From an uncultured delta proteobacterium (GTDB lineage: Bacteria; Desulfobacterota; Desulfobulbia; Desulfobulbales; Desulfocapsaceae): DNA of 64,000 bases. Below the pieces are notes generated by a model that was not told where the DNA came from, ran no database searches, and was given only the letters and a program-made list of their open reading frames with translations. The position numbers and the translations under genes were made by a program. Position 1 is the stretch's first letter; each line of letters begins with the position of its first letter. The stretch spans positions 62,001 through 126,000 of the forward strand of contig CAIQWD010000089.1 of NCBI GenBank assembly GCA_903875445.1, read 5' to 3'. Below are positions 43,725 through 51,584 of the stretch, in pieces.

Positions 43725-44414
43725 ATGAAAAAGTTAATTTTCCCCCTCCTTGCAATTGTGCTGCTGGCAGCATGCTCCGCCCAGCAGAAACCACCGCTGG
43801 TCATTCATGAACCACTTGAGGAAATACAAACAGCCGATGAAAAAACCCACGAACCGGGGTCGCTGTGGCGGGAAGACACCAATTCAATGTTCGCCGATCA
43901 AAAGGCCAGGAACGTGGGCGATATAGTCACGGTAATTATTTCTGAAACAGCCAGCGCCTCAAAACAGGCAACCACCTCGACCAGCAGAAAAAGCAATATG
44001 GCGGCCTCAATCCCTAATTTCTTCGGCCTGGAAAATGACAAACTCTTGAAACAAATCCGTGATCCGATTGATCCTGCAAACTTGGTAAAAGCCGATTTTA
44101 CCAATGGATTTGACGGCTCCGGCACCACAACCAGGAAAGAAGACCTCAGCGCCTTTCTCACCACTCAAGTAATCGGCCGCTATCCCAATGGCCAGCTGAA
44201 AATTCGTGGCGGCAAGGAGGTTATGGTCAACGACGAGGTGCAAATTATCTATCTGACCGGTATTGTCAGACCGGTCGATATCACTGCCGCCAATACCGTC
44301 AGTTCGAACAAGATACTCAATGCCCGAATCAGTTATACAGGTAAAGGAGCGCTCAGCGACAAACAAGAACCGGGCTGGGCAATGCGCGTAATTGACAATA
44401 TCTGGCCGTTTTAA
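43725..44414 (+). CDS. flgH: L-ring lipoprotein FlgH
   Basis: 229 residues. The lipobox LLAAC is at residues 14-18 (MKKLIFPLLAIVLLAAC), so it is anchored in the outer membrane. Conserved segments GSLWREDTNSMFADQKARNVGDIVTVIISETASA and YPNGQLKIRGGKEVMVNDEVQIIYLTGIVRPVDI identify FlgH. It forms the L ring around the rod, which shows that the organism has an outer membrane. Confidence 0.96.
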   Translation: MKKLIFPLLAIVLLAACSAQQKPPLVIHEPLEEIQTADEKTHEPGSLWREDTNSMFADQKARNVGDIVTVIISETASASKQATTSTSRKSNMAASIPNFFGLENDKLLKQIRDPIDPANLVKADFTNGFDGSGTTTRKEDLSAFLTTQVIGRYPNGQLKIRGGKEVMVNDEVQIIYLTGIVRPVDITAANTVSSNKILNARISYTGKGALSDKQEPGWAMRVIDNIWPF

Positions 44415-44471
44415 GCGATCGATTGCGAGATTTTCAAAAGTCATAAAAACACAAATTCCCTGGTATCCGGC

Positions 44472-45596
44472 ATGAAATCTTCGCTCATATTTTTCACAAC
44501 CCTCATCTTTTGCACATTCTTCCTTACAACTCCCCCAGCAGATGCGGCAAGGATAAAGGATTTGGCGGAATTGCGCGGAGTCCGAAACAACCAGTTACTC
44601 GGTTACGGCTTGATAACCGGCCTCAACGGCACCGGCGACGATATGACTAAATCGGTCTTCACCCTGCAGGCTGTATACAATATGATGACCCGGCAGGGCA
44701 TCACCCTCAATCCCGACAACATCAATGCCATCAAGTTGAAAAACGTCGCCGCCGTAATGGTTACCGCCACCCTCCCGCCGTTTGCCAAGTCCGGTTCAAC
44801 CATTGACATCCAGGTATCATCAATGGGCGACTCGAAAAGCCTCGCCGGCGGCACCCTCCTTATGACTCCACTCATCGGACCGGACGGCAAGGTCTATGCG
44901 TTGGCCCAAGGATCGCTGTCGACCGGCTCCTTTGCCTTCGGCGGCAAGGCTGCCCAGGTGCAAAAAAATCATCCGACCGTCGGCACCATCTCCGGAGGTG
45001 CGACTATTGAGCGGTCGGTGGCAACTCAATTGGGTGTCGGCGGCAAGTTGGAGTACCAAATGCGGAACGCCGATTTTACCACCGCCTCCAATATGGCCGA
45101 GGTCATTAATAAAAGATTCGGCCAAGGCTCTGCCTTTCCAGAAACCTCGGGAACAGTTAAGGTGGCAATACCTTCGCAATTCAAGGAAGATGTTGTCGAT
45201 TTCATCGCCTCCGTCGAAATCCTCGACGTAGAAACCGATTCTCCGGCCAGGGTGGTGGTCAATGAACGAACCGGCACCATTGTCATGGGAAAAGACGTCA
45301 GACTGTCGACTGTGGCCGTATCCCATGGCAACCTGAGCCTTATTATCCGCGAAGATGCCAGTGTTTCGCAGCCCAATCCTTTAGCTGAAGGACAAACCGT
45401 CGTCATCCCAAAAACCAAGGCAAAGGTGGTTGAGGATGACGGGCAACTCGTCCTTCTGGATATGAAAAAAGGTGTATCCATTGGTGAAATTGCCAATGCC
45501 CTCAATGCCATTGGCGCTACCCCCAGGGATCTCATCGCCATTTTCCAGGCCATCAAGGCGTCCGGCTCCCTCCATGGCGAGCTGATCATTATTTAA
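44472..45596 (+). CDS. flgI: P-ring protein FlgI
   Basis: 374 residues. A signal peptide (SSLIFFTTLIFCTFFLTTPPADA) is followed by ARIKDLAELRGVRNNQLLGYGLITGLNGTGDD, the standard FlgI start. NERTGTIVMGKDVRLSTVAVSHGNLSL and the C-terminal LNAIGATPRDLIAIFQAIKASGSLHGELIII match throughout. It forms the periplasmic P ring. Confidence 0.97.
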   Translation: MKSSLIFFTTLIFCTFFLTTPPADAARIKDLAELRGVRNNQLLGYGLITGLNGTGDDMTKSVFTLQAVYNMMTRQGITLNPDNINAIKLKNVAAVMVTATLPPFAKSGSTIDIQVSSMGDSKSLAGGTLLMTPLIGPDGKVYALAQGSLSTGSFAFGGKAAQVQKNHPTVGTISGGATIERSVATQLGVGGKLEYQMRNADFTTASNMAEVINKRFGQGSAFPETSGTVKVAIPSQFKEDVVDFIASVEILDVETDSPARVVVNERTGTIVMGKDVRLSTVAVSHGNLSLIIREDASVSQPNPLAEGQTVVIPKTKAKVVEDDGQLVLLDMKKGVSIGEIANALNAIGATPRDLIAIFQAIKASGSLHGELIII

Positions 45597-45615
45597 TGTT
45601 TGCATCGGGAGCTTT

Positions 45616-45924
45616 ATGGATTTGCAAATTGATCCGCGCATCGTCTCCAGTCGCGCAACACAACCAACTGACAAAAAAACCAAAGATCTTGCATCCCTCC
45701 GCAAATCCAGCCAAGACTTTGAAGCGCTTCTCCTGACGGAGATGCTGAAGTCGATGCGCCAGTCTGTTCCGGACGGTGGACTTTTCGAGAAAAACAATTC
45801 CACCGAAATTTTTCGCGATATGCTCGACAGCGAAACGGCAAAGGCGGCCAGTCGCGGCAAGGGCCTGGGAATCGGTGAAGCCATGTATAAGCAAATGGCC
45901 GCCCAGATCGAAAAGAAAAAATGA
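45616..45924 (+). CDS. flgJ: FlgJ-type rod-binding protein, single domain
   Basis: 102 residues. It contains only the N-terminal rod-cap domain (SSQDFEALLLTEMLKSMRQSVPDGGLF, then NSTEIFRDMLDSETAKAASRGKGLGIGEAMYKQM). The peptidoglycan hydrolase domain of enterobacterial FlgJ is absent, so a separate muramidase must open the wall. This short form is common outside gammaproteobacteria. It ends the plus-strand block; a 217-base gap with a sigma28 promoter follows. Confidence 0.9.
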   Translation: MDLQIDPRIVSSRATQPTDKKTKDLASLRKSSQDFEALLLTEMLKSMRQSVPDGGLFEKNNSTEIFRDMLDSETAKAASRGKGLGIGEAMYKQMAAQIEKKK

Positions 45925-45985
45925 CTCCGCCTGACTGATTGCTTCACTTGATCTTCGCTTTTTCTTACAAAAATAAAACTTGGCC

Positions 45986-46008
45986 AAGTTATTTATAACG
46001 ACTCCTAA
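45986..46008 (+). repeat. Conserved intergenic element upstream of the flgM group
   Basis: AAGTTATTTA followed directly by TAACGACTCCTAA. The copy at 60,951-60,974 has the same first ten bases, one extra G and one A/G difference in the rest. Its last bases overlap the -35 region of the sigma28 promoter at 46,006. Confidence 0.6.
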
Positions 46009-46033
46009 AGTTTTTTTGTCTCGCCTCCGATAA
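46006..46033 (+). promoter_or_regulatory. Sigma28 promoter of the flgM-flgN-flgK-flgL group
   Basis: A perfect TAAAGTTT (46006-46013), a 12-base spacer, then TCCGATAA (46026-46033; 7 of 8). Transcription would start about 100 bases upstream of the unknown gene at 46,142. This is the best sigma28 match in the window. Confidence 0.72.
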
Positions 46034-46141
46034 TAGTGATGAAGAAAGACCTTCTGCCCAACACGAAAGACAGCAAAAAGGGTACAAGGTTTGAATAACA
46101 GTGCAGGGACGCACGATTAAATTCGCAGGGAGGCCAATAAA

Positions 46142-46723
46142 ATGTTAGCAAATTCCACAATCAGCGCATATCAACCTGCCGTAAATTACCCTAATCAACA
46201 AATCGGCAACGTAACCACATACCAGCAGAGCGGCCAAGTCACCGAGAAAGAAAATTTTAATCTTTCCACCGATAAGGTGACCCTTTCCTACAGCAGCGAA
46301 TCGGTATTGACCTATGACAGCACCATGACCCTGCAAGGCAATAAGGGTGACGGTTTCGACCTCTTGCGCGGGCTGGTCCTTAACATGTTAAAGGAACAGG
46401 GCATCGACTCGAAGATAGCAACAGGCGACAACACAAATATCGATATCAACACGATAACCCCGACACAAGCTCAAGACTTAGTTGCAAGTGACGGGTATTT
46501 CGGGGTAGAAAAGACATCACAGCGTATTTTCGATCTGGCTGTCGGCATCGCCGGCGGTGATCCGACAAGGGTTGATGCTGTTCGGGCTGGGGTGGAAAAA
46601 GGTTTTCAGGAAGCAAAGAAGGCATTCGGCGGCTCGCTTCCAGACATATCCTATAAAACCTATGATGCCGTTATGAAAAAACTGGATGACTGGGCAGGGG
46701 CAAATAGCAGTCAGCAATCGTAA
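46142..46723 (+). CDS. Unknown protein at head of the flgM operon
   Basis: 193 residues, no signal peptide or membrane helix. The first 65 are polar and low in complexity (Gln, Asn, Thr, Ser), much like the N-terminus of an exported flagellar protein. The rest is a compact helical domain with LLRGLVLNMLKEQGI, DGYFGVEKTSQRIFDLAVGIAGGDPTR, and VRAGVEKGFQEAKKAFGGSLPDISYKTYDAVMKKLDDW. This G-V-E-K-T-(x)-R-I and GG(D)P layout resembles domains labelled DUF5610 in other flagellates, but I cannot confirm it. A good GGAGG lies before the ATG. It is the first gene behind the best sigma28 promoter and 14 bases before flgM. Confidence 0.65.
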   Translation: MLANSTISAYQPAVNYPNQQIGNVTTYQQSGQVTEKENFNLSTDKVTLSYSSESVLTYDSTMTLQGNKGDGFDLLRGLVLNMLKEQGIDSKIATGDNTNIDINTITPTQAQDLVASDGYFGVEKTSQRIFDLAVGIAGGDPTRVDAVRAGVEKGFQEAKKAFGGSLPDISYKTYDAVMKKLDDWAGANSSQQS

Positions 46724-46737
46724 AATTAGGTGACGTC

Positions 46738-47025
46738 ATGAGCGTAGAGTTCTTTGGAATCGGCGGTCCGGGACAAATCGGCAGTCTAAAAAAGTCGCAG
46801 AAAATTCAAGGCGACAAAAAGATCGAAGGTGCGGGAGAAGACAAAGTCCAGTTTTCTTCAGTACTCCAGGATGTCAATCGGGCAAAAGCGGCAACGGCAA
46901 GTGGCGATGCGGAACGAACTGCACGGGTTCAGGAACTGCAAGCTCAGATTAAAGAAGGTTCCTACCAGCCTGATCTGCAGAAGGTCTCCGCCTCATTGTT
47001 ACAATTCTTAGTTGAGAATAAATAA
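46738..47025 (+). CDS. flgM: Anti-sigma28 factor FlgM
   Basis: 95 residues. The N-terminal half is polar and probably disordered; the C-terminal half (ARVQELQAQIKEGSYQPDLQKVSASLLQFL) is the conserved FliA-binding helix set. FlgM holds FliA inactive until it is exported through the completed hook. It is co-transcribed with its export chaperone partners flgN and flgK behind a sigma28 promoter, giving the usual feedback. Confidence 0.9.
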   Translation: MSVEFFGIGGPGQIGSLKKSQKIQGDKKIEGAGEDKVQFSSVLQDVNRAKAATASGDAERTARVQELQAQIKEGSYQPDLQKVSASLLQFLVENK

Positions 47026-47026
47026 T

Positions 47027-47380
47027 ATGGATACCGGAACCACCCACGACTATCTTATCCGCCTGCGCGACGTCATCCTCTATGAGAGAGAGTGCGCCAA
47101 AACTCTTGACATGCAAGGAATGACCGAGGCCATGAATACCAAAGAAGAAATCGTCAAGGTGCTGGTCCATATCAAGGTTATCGACGAAGAGGACAAACCG
47201 ATCGCCGCCCAGATTCGTGCCGAGAATCGCCGCAACGCCTTCCTCTTCAAATCGGCTCTCGGCTGGATCAGACAAACCATGGAATTTTTTGGCCAGAAAA
47301 CCGTAACCTCTACATATTCAGCGCATGGCTATACAGTTGCCTCCCAGGTAAATGGCCGCCTCCTTTCAGGAAGGATTTGA
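47027..47380 (+). CDS. flgN: FlgN-type export chaperone
   Basis: About 117 residues, helical. It has the wording YLIRLRDVILYERECAKTLDMQGMTEAMNTKEEIVKVL and a C-terminal IRQTMEFFG-x-KTVTSTYSAHGYT that fits FlgN chaperones, which bind the C-terminal ends of FlgK and FlgL before export. The position between flgM and flgK supports the call. An ATG at 47027 is chosen; an in-frame start at 47012 overlaps flgM. Confidence 0.82.
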   Translation: MDTGTTHDYLIRLRDVILYERECAKTLDMQGMTEAMNTKEEIVKVLVHIKVIDEEDKPIAAQIRAENRRNAFLFKSALGWIRQTMEFFGQKTVTSTYSAHGYTVASQVNGRLLSGRI

Positions 47381-47383
47381 ACT

Positions 47384-48835
47384 ATGTCCGGTCTCATCAG
47401 TGCACTCAACTCAGCCAAAACTTCTCTTGATGTCGGCCAAAAATCGATAGAGATCACCGGCAACAATATCGCCAATGTCAATACCGAAGGGTATTCCGCG
47501 CAAAAGGCCGTATATGAGACCTATCCGGCGATAAATTTTGGAGACTTTTTTATCGGTCAGGGTGTAAAAATTTCCAATGTCAGCCGTGAACACGATGTCT
47601 TCATTGAACAACAGTTGAAACAAAAAGCGACTGATTTGGGTTATCAAGATGCGCAGACCACCCCTCTTTCCGACCTGGAGGGCGTTGTCCCGATTACCGA
47701 CAATAACCTTTCCACAGACATTAACGGTTTTTTCGATTCACTGCAAAAGCTCAGCACCGATCCGAGCGATCTTGTACTGAGAAACAACGTTATTCTCCAA
47801 GGTGGGGTTGTTGCGACCAAATTTAATAACTCGATTGATCAAATCGATTCCATTCAACAAAACATTGATGGTAACATCACTTCGCAGGTCGATACCATCA
47901 ACTCGCAACTCAAGCAAATAGCCGACCTCAACGACCGTATTCATACTATTGAAATCCAGGGCCAAACTGCCAACAGCGCCAGGGACCAACGCGATTTGGT
48001 CGCCAAGGATCTAGCACAGTCGATTGGTGCCCAATCCCACGAAGATCAAAACGGCATGTTATCGGTACAACTTCCCGGCGGTTTGCCGCTGGTGCAAGGC
48101 CAAATGGCAATGTCCATCTCCGCCGATACATCCGGCAGTACTATGACCCTGCGGCTCCACGCCGGTGGAGTCACCAGGGATCTTAGTGAAAAAAATCTTG
48201 GCGGTGCCTTTCAGGGGCTGGTGCATATTCGCGATACCCTTATTCCCGATATGAAGGGTGATCTTAACAAACTCGCCTATGAACTGAGTACACAAGTCAA
48301 TCTCCAACACCAGGCCGGCGGCGGCCTCGATTCAAGCACCGGCAATCTCTTTTTCAACATGCCGCCAAATTATGTCGCCTCTCCTCCGGGTCCGGCTCCC
48401 ACTGCTACGCAATATGCCGATGCAGCTCGAAGCATCAGCGTCGTTATAACCGATCCAGCAAAGATAGCCGCCGGCGCAGCCCCCGATCCTGGTCCACCAC
48501 CGGGCACCGTTGCCCCCGGCGACAACAGCAATGCCCTCACTCTTGCTGGCATAAATGATACATACCTAATTAACGGAACCGACAGTTTCGCATCACTTTA
48601 CGGCAAGATCTCCGCCAAAGTTGGCCTTGAGAGCAACCAAAACCAACTCTCCCTAAAAGGTGCGCAGGATTCACTGAACCAGTTGGAAAATTTCCGCAGC
48701 AGTCTGGTTGGCGTATCGCTACAGGATGAAATGGTCAACCTCATGCAATTTCAACGCGGTTTCCAGGCATCCGCCAAATTCCTCTCCACCGTCGATGATA
48801 TGATGTCGACGGTCATTGATAAAATAATTCCATAA
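47384..48835 (+). CDS. flgK: Hook-filament junction protein FlgK
   Basis: 483 residues. MSGLISALNSAKTSLDVGQKSIEITGNNIANVNTEGYSAQKAVYET at the start and SLQDEMVNLMQFQRGFQASAKFLSTVDDMMSTVIDKI at the end are the FlgK hallmarks. An unusual Pro/Ala/Gly-rich insertion lies near residues 325-385 (SPPGPAPTATQ, then DPGPPPGTVAPGDN). It is the first junction protein on the hook. FlgL follows 17 bases later. Confidence 0.95.
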   Translation: MSGLISALNSAKTSLDVGQKSIEITGNNIANVNTEGYSAQKAVYETYPAINFGDFFIGQGVKISNVSREHDVFIEQQLKQKATDLGYQDAQTTPLSDLEGVVPITDNNLSTDINGFFDSLQKLSTDPSDLVLRNNVILQGGVVATKFNNSIDQIDSIQQNIDGNITSQVDTINSQLKQIADLNDRIHTIEIQGQTANSARDQRDLVAKDLAQSIGAQSHEDQNGMLSVQLPGGLPLVQGQMAMSISADTSGSTMTLRLHAGGVTRDLSEKNLGGAFQGLVHIRDTLIPDMKGDLNKLAYELSTQVNLQHQAGGGLDSSTGNLFFNMPPNYVASPPGPAPTATQYADAARSISVVITDPAKIAAGAAPDPGPPPGTVAPGDNSNALTLAGINDTYLINGTDSFASLYGKISAKVGLESNQNQLSLKGAQDSLNQLENFRSSLVGVSLQDEMVNLMQFQRGFQASAKFLSTVDDMMSTVIDKIIP

Positions 48836-48852
48836 AAGCTGGATGGTGCATC

Positions 48853-50514
48853 ATGAGAGTAACAGACAGTTCAACTTACCGACTAATGCAGACCAACCTT
48901 GATCGAATTACCAATGATCTGGCGTCCCTTCGCAACCAAGGAGCTAGCGGGTTGAAACTCAATAATCCCTCAGACGATCCCGGCTCGATTCAACCAGTGC
49001 TCTCTACAAGAACGCAAATCCAAGAGAATGACCGGTTTCTGGAAACCATGGGAACGACCGGGGATAAGATGGCTGCCTCCGACGGCTATCTCTCCCAGGT
49101 TGAGAATATCCTTGTCAGTGCCAAAGAAACCGCCCTGAATGCGGTTAACGGTGGTCTGAGCCAAACCGATCTGGCGACTCTTGGAGACCAAATTGCCCAG
49201 CTTCGCAATCAACTTCTCGACACCGCCAATGCAGTCGTTGACGGCAAGTATATTTATGCAGGATATAAGGTAGATACTAAGCCATTTACCGCCAACCCAA
49301 CCTACGACCCAGCTCTGTATAATGCAAATGATGTGACTACCTGGCCCTACCAGTATCATGGCGATAACAATCCAACCCAACTGGAAATTAGCCCCGGCGA
49401 GGTTCTCAAAACGAATCTCACCGGCAATGAACTCTTTATGGGTGTTACCAATGAAATAGCGGCCAACGGTTATTCGAACCCTTACCAGGGTCAATCGGTG
49501 ACCTCCGGGCCGATCGGCGTCGGTACCCCCGGCAATGATATCACCATAACCACCGGCGCCACACCACCGGTGGTCACCACTATTCCCGGGACCGCTCTTA
49601 CCGACACCGATAACAACTACGCCGCCAAAGTGGCCGGCCTTTTCAGTCAGGCAGGTACCGGCTTGATCGGCACGGCCAATGCGGCAAAGGTTAATCTCGG
49701 TGCCTTGACACTCAACAATTTCGTTGACACGCAAGATACTTACGGCCTCAATATCACTTCGGGCGGCACCACGGTTTCAGTGGCCCTCAATGGCCCCACC
49801 AGCGGCTATGATTTTACCTTGAATGGCATGGCATCAGCCCTTGCCAACACTGCCGGGGCTACCAACCTGACCCCCAAAAGCGGCACCCTCGCCAACGGAG
49901 TCTCCTATGATATTTCCAGCGGTGCTTTAGTCCTCACCGGACCGGCCAACGGCTCGGAGATAGGACTGAATGAAACAATCACCGACGGCGTGGTGGTCGG
50001 CCCGCCACCACCTCTGCCCTCCGGGGGAATTACCGGCGGCAACCAAACTGTCTATGGCACAATTAATATTGCCACCAATTCCCCGACCAATGTTACCCTT
50101 GCCGGGACCGGACTAACCAGTGTCGGTGTCACCGCCCAGACTCTTAATGGCGCGTCGGGCAAAGTCGATCTTTTTACGGTTCTGACACATGTGGAAGAGG
50201 CCATCCGGGCAGGCAATATCGACAACATCAACGGTCCAGGCGGGTCGTTGCAGGCACAGATCAACAACCTGGAGGTCGCTGCCAATCAAAACCGCGGCCT
50301 GCGGAGCTCTCTCGGTGCCAAAGCACAACATGTTGATTCGGCAATTACCCAACAGCAAACCGCACAAACCGATCTCAAGCAAATCCTTTCCCGGTACCAA
50401 GATGCCGACATGATACAAACCTTCAACGATATAACGCAGAAAGAAAGTGCTTTGCAAGCCGCCTTGAGCATTACCGCCAAAATTTCGAAAATTTCGATTC
50501 TTGATTATTTATAA
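48853..50514 (+). CDS. flgL: Hook-filament junction protein FlgL, enlarged
   Basis: 553 residues, well above the roughly 300 of the enterobacterial protein. The N-terminus (MRVTDSSTYRLMQTNLDRITNDLASLRNQGASGLKLNNPSDDPGS) and the C-terminal flagellin-like end (QQQTAQTDLKQILSRYQDADMIQTFNDITQKESALQAAL) are normal. The extra length is a central Gly/Thr/Asn-rich beta domain (about 190-470) with one proline patch (GPPPPLPSGG). It joins FlgK to the filament. It ends about 130 bases before csrA. Confidence 0.92.
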   Translation: MRVTDSSTYRLMQTNLDRITNDLASLRNQGASGLKLNNPSDDPGSIQPVLSTRTQIQENDRFLETMGTTGDKMAASDGYLSQVENILVSAKETALNAVNGGLSQTDLATLGDQIAQLRNQLLDTANAVVDGKYIYAGYKVDTKPFTANPTYDPALYNANDVTTWPYQYHGDNNPTQLEISPGEVLKTNLTGNELFMGVTNEIAANGYSNPYQGQSVTSGPIGVGTPGNDITITTGATPPVVTTIPGTALTDTDNNYAAKVAGLFSQAGTGLIGTANAAKVNLGALTLNNFVDTQDTYGLNITSGGTTVSVALNGPTSGYDFTLNGMASALANTAGATNLTPKSGTLANGVSYDISSGALVLTGPANGSEIGLNETITDGVVVGPPPPLPSGGITGGNQTVYGTINIATNSPTNVTLAGTGLTSVGVTAQTLNGASGKVDLFTVLTHVEEAIRAGNIDNINGPGGSLQAQINNLEVAANQNRGLRSSLGAKAQHVDSAITQQQTAQTDLKQILSRYQDADMIQTFNDITQKESALQAALSITAKISKISILDYL

Positions 50515-50612
50515 CCATCGGTTACTATCATATAAGTGAACAGATGCAAAAGGTGCTGTTCCTACCACGCACAAGGGAGCTAAAAATCCGTTGCCAACCA
50601 TCTTAATTATCC

Positions 50613-50628
50613 GACGGAACAAACCGTC
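50613..50628 (+). promoter_or_regulatory. Hairpin with GGA in the csrA leader
   Basis: GACGG (50613-50617), loop AACAAA, CCGTC (50624-50628). The GGA at 50616-50618 lies at the stem-loop border, the position favoured by CsrA. It is 14 bases before the csrA ATG, so it could serve autoregulation. Confidence 0.35.
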
Positions 50629-50642
50629 ACACGGTGTCAAAT

Positions 50643-50894
50643 ATGCTGGTTCTTACCAGAAAACTCGGTGAAGGTATCCTCATCGGTGACGATGTAACAA
50701 TCACCATTGTCGAAATGAAGGGCGGGAATGTCAGGATTGGTATCGAGGCCCCGCGCAGCAAGAAAATCTACCGTCAGGAAGTTTATGCTCGGATCGTTGA
50801 GGAAAATCGCGAGGCCGCTCGTTGGAATATGATGGATCTTGATACAATCAGCGATAACCTAACCGTGAGAAAAGACAAAAATGGAAAAAATTAA
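50643..50894 (+). CDS. csrA: Carbon storage / translational regulator CsrA
   Basis: About 83 residues. MLVLTRKLGEGILIGDDVTITIVEMKGGNVRIGIEAPRSKKIYRQEVYARIVEEN is the classic CsrA sequence with the RNA-binding residues of strand 1 and the R-x-E-V-Y region, followed by a longer than usual C-terminal tail (about 25 residues). CsrA binds GGA hairpins in leaders and blocks translation. An in-frame GTG nine bases upstream is less likely. It overlaps fliW by 14 bases, the arrangement in which FliW binds and blocks CsrA, linking filament assembly to flagellin synthesis. Confidence 0.95.
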   Translation: MLVLTRKLGEGILIGDDVTITIVEMKGGNVRIGIEAPRSKKIYRQEVYARIVEENREAARWNMMDLDTISDNLTVRKDKNGKN

Positions 50895-51300
50895 TACGCG
50901 TTTTGGTGAAGTCGAATATGACCCGGAAAATCTTCTCCATTTTCCTGCTGGATTGATAGGTTTGCCGAATCTTCGCCACTTCATTGTCATGCCGAATAAA
51001 AAGCAAGGCCCACTCTTTTGGATTCAGAGCGTTGACGACCCCGAGATCGCATTCGTGCTCACCGATCCGACCAATTTTTTTCTCGATTATCTGGCGGTAC
51101 CGGACACATCCGAACGACAGAGCCTGCATCTTGAGGATAATGATGAGTATTTTGTCCTCACTGTCGTCACTGTCCCTCCTGATCAGAATATTACTTTGAA
51201 TCTCGCCGCCCCTATTCTTTTTGCTGCAAAGACTAACAGAGCTATTCAAGTCATCCTTGAAGGCACCAATTATTCCTCAAGAACCCCTCTTCCAAAATAA
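50881..51300 (+). CDS. fliW: Flagellar assembly factor FliW
   Basis: 139 residues. INTRFGEVEYDPENLLHFPAGLIGLPNLRHFIVM and LFWIQSVDDPEIAFVLTDPTNFF, with the end TNRAIQVILEGTNYSSRTPL, are the FliW family pattern. FliW binds flagellin or CsrA; when flagellin is exported, FliW captures CsrA and frees flagellin translation. It overlaps csrA by 14 bases. A strong terminator follows, so csrA-fliW ends one transcript. Confidence 0.95.
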   Translation: MEKINTRFGEVEYDPENLLHFPAGLIGLPNLRHFIVMPNKKQGPLFWIQSVDDPEIAFVLTDPTNFFLDYLAVPDTSERQSLHLEDNDEYFVLTVVTVPPDQNITLNLAAPILFAAKTNRAIQVILEGTNYSSRTPLPK

Positions 51301-51321
51301 TTCATTTCCGATATAAAGCCG

Positions 51322-51361
51322 GCAGTCAACCACAATTAATAGCCAGGTTGGCTGCTTTTTC
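51322..51361 (+). terminator. Intrinsic terminator after fliW
   Basis: GCAGTCAACC (51322-51331) pairs with GGTTGGCTGC (51346-51355), ten pairs with one G-T, loop of 14 bases, followed by TTTTT. The flagellin gene after it is therefore a separate transcript. Confidence 0.72.
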
Positions 51362-51458
51362 CCTCCCGCCTGTTCATCAGTACAAGCTCCTTGCCTTATC
51401 CAGGCGCACTTATCTTTGCTTATTAGTCCATTTTTTATTGAACGAGTGATTTTTCTCC

Positions 51459-51486
51459 TAAAGAAAAATCTCTTTCAAGACGAAAA
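51459..51486 (+). promoter_or_regulatory. Possible sigma28 promoter of the first flagellin gene
   Basis: TAAAGAAA (51459-51466), a 12-base spacer, then GACGAAAA (51479-51486). The match to TAAAGTTT is 5 of 8 and to GCCGATAA 6 of 8. It lies about 100 bases before the ATG and is preceded by CTCC, as in the promoter at 46,006. Confidence 0.42.
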
Positions 51487-51584
51487 GTATCTTACCTGCG
51501 AGGTAAAAGAAAAGACGAGACTTTACGTTTGTATAAAATGATTGAAACCGACGCCTATGCACCCCATCATGGAGGATTATTACA

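Noticed and set aside
45616-45924. FlgJ as a truncated or broken gene
   Set aside because: The single-domain form is a normal family variant and the frame is intact with clean ends.
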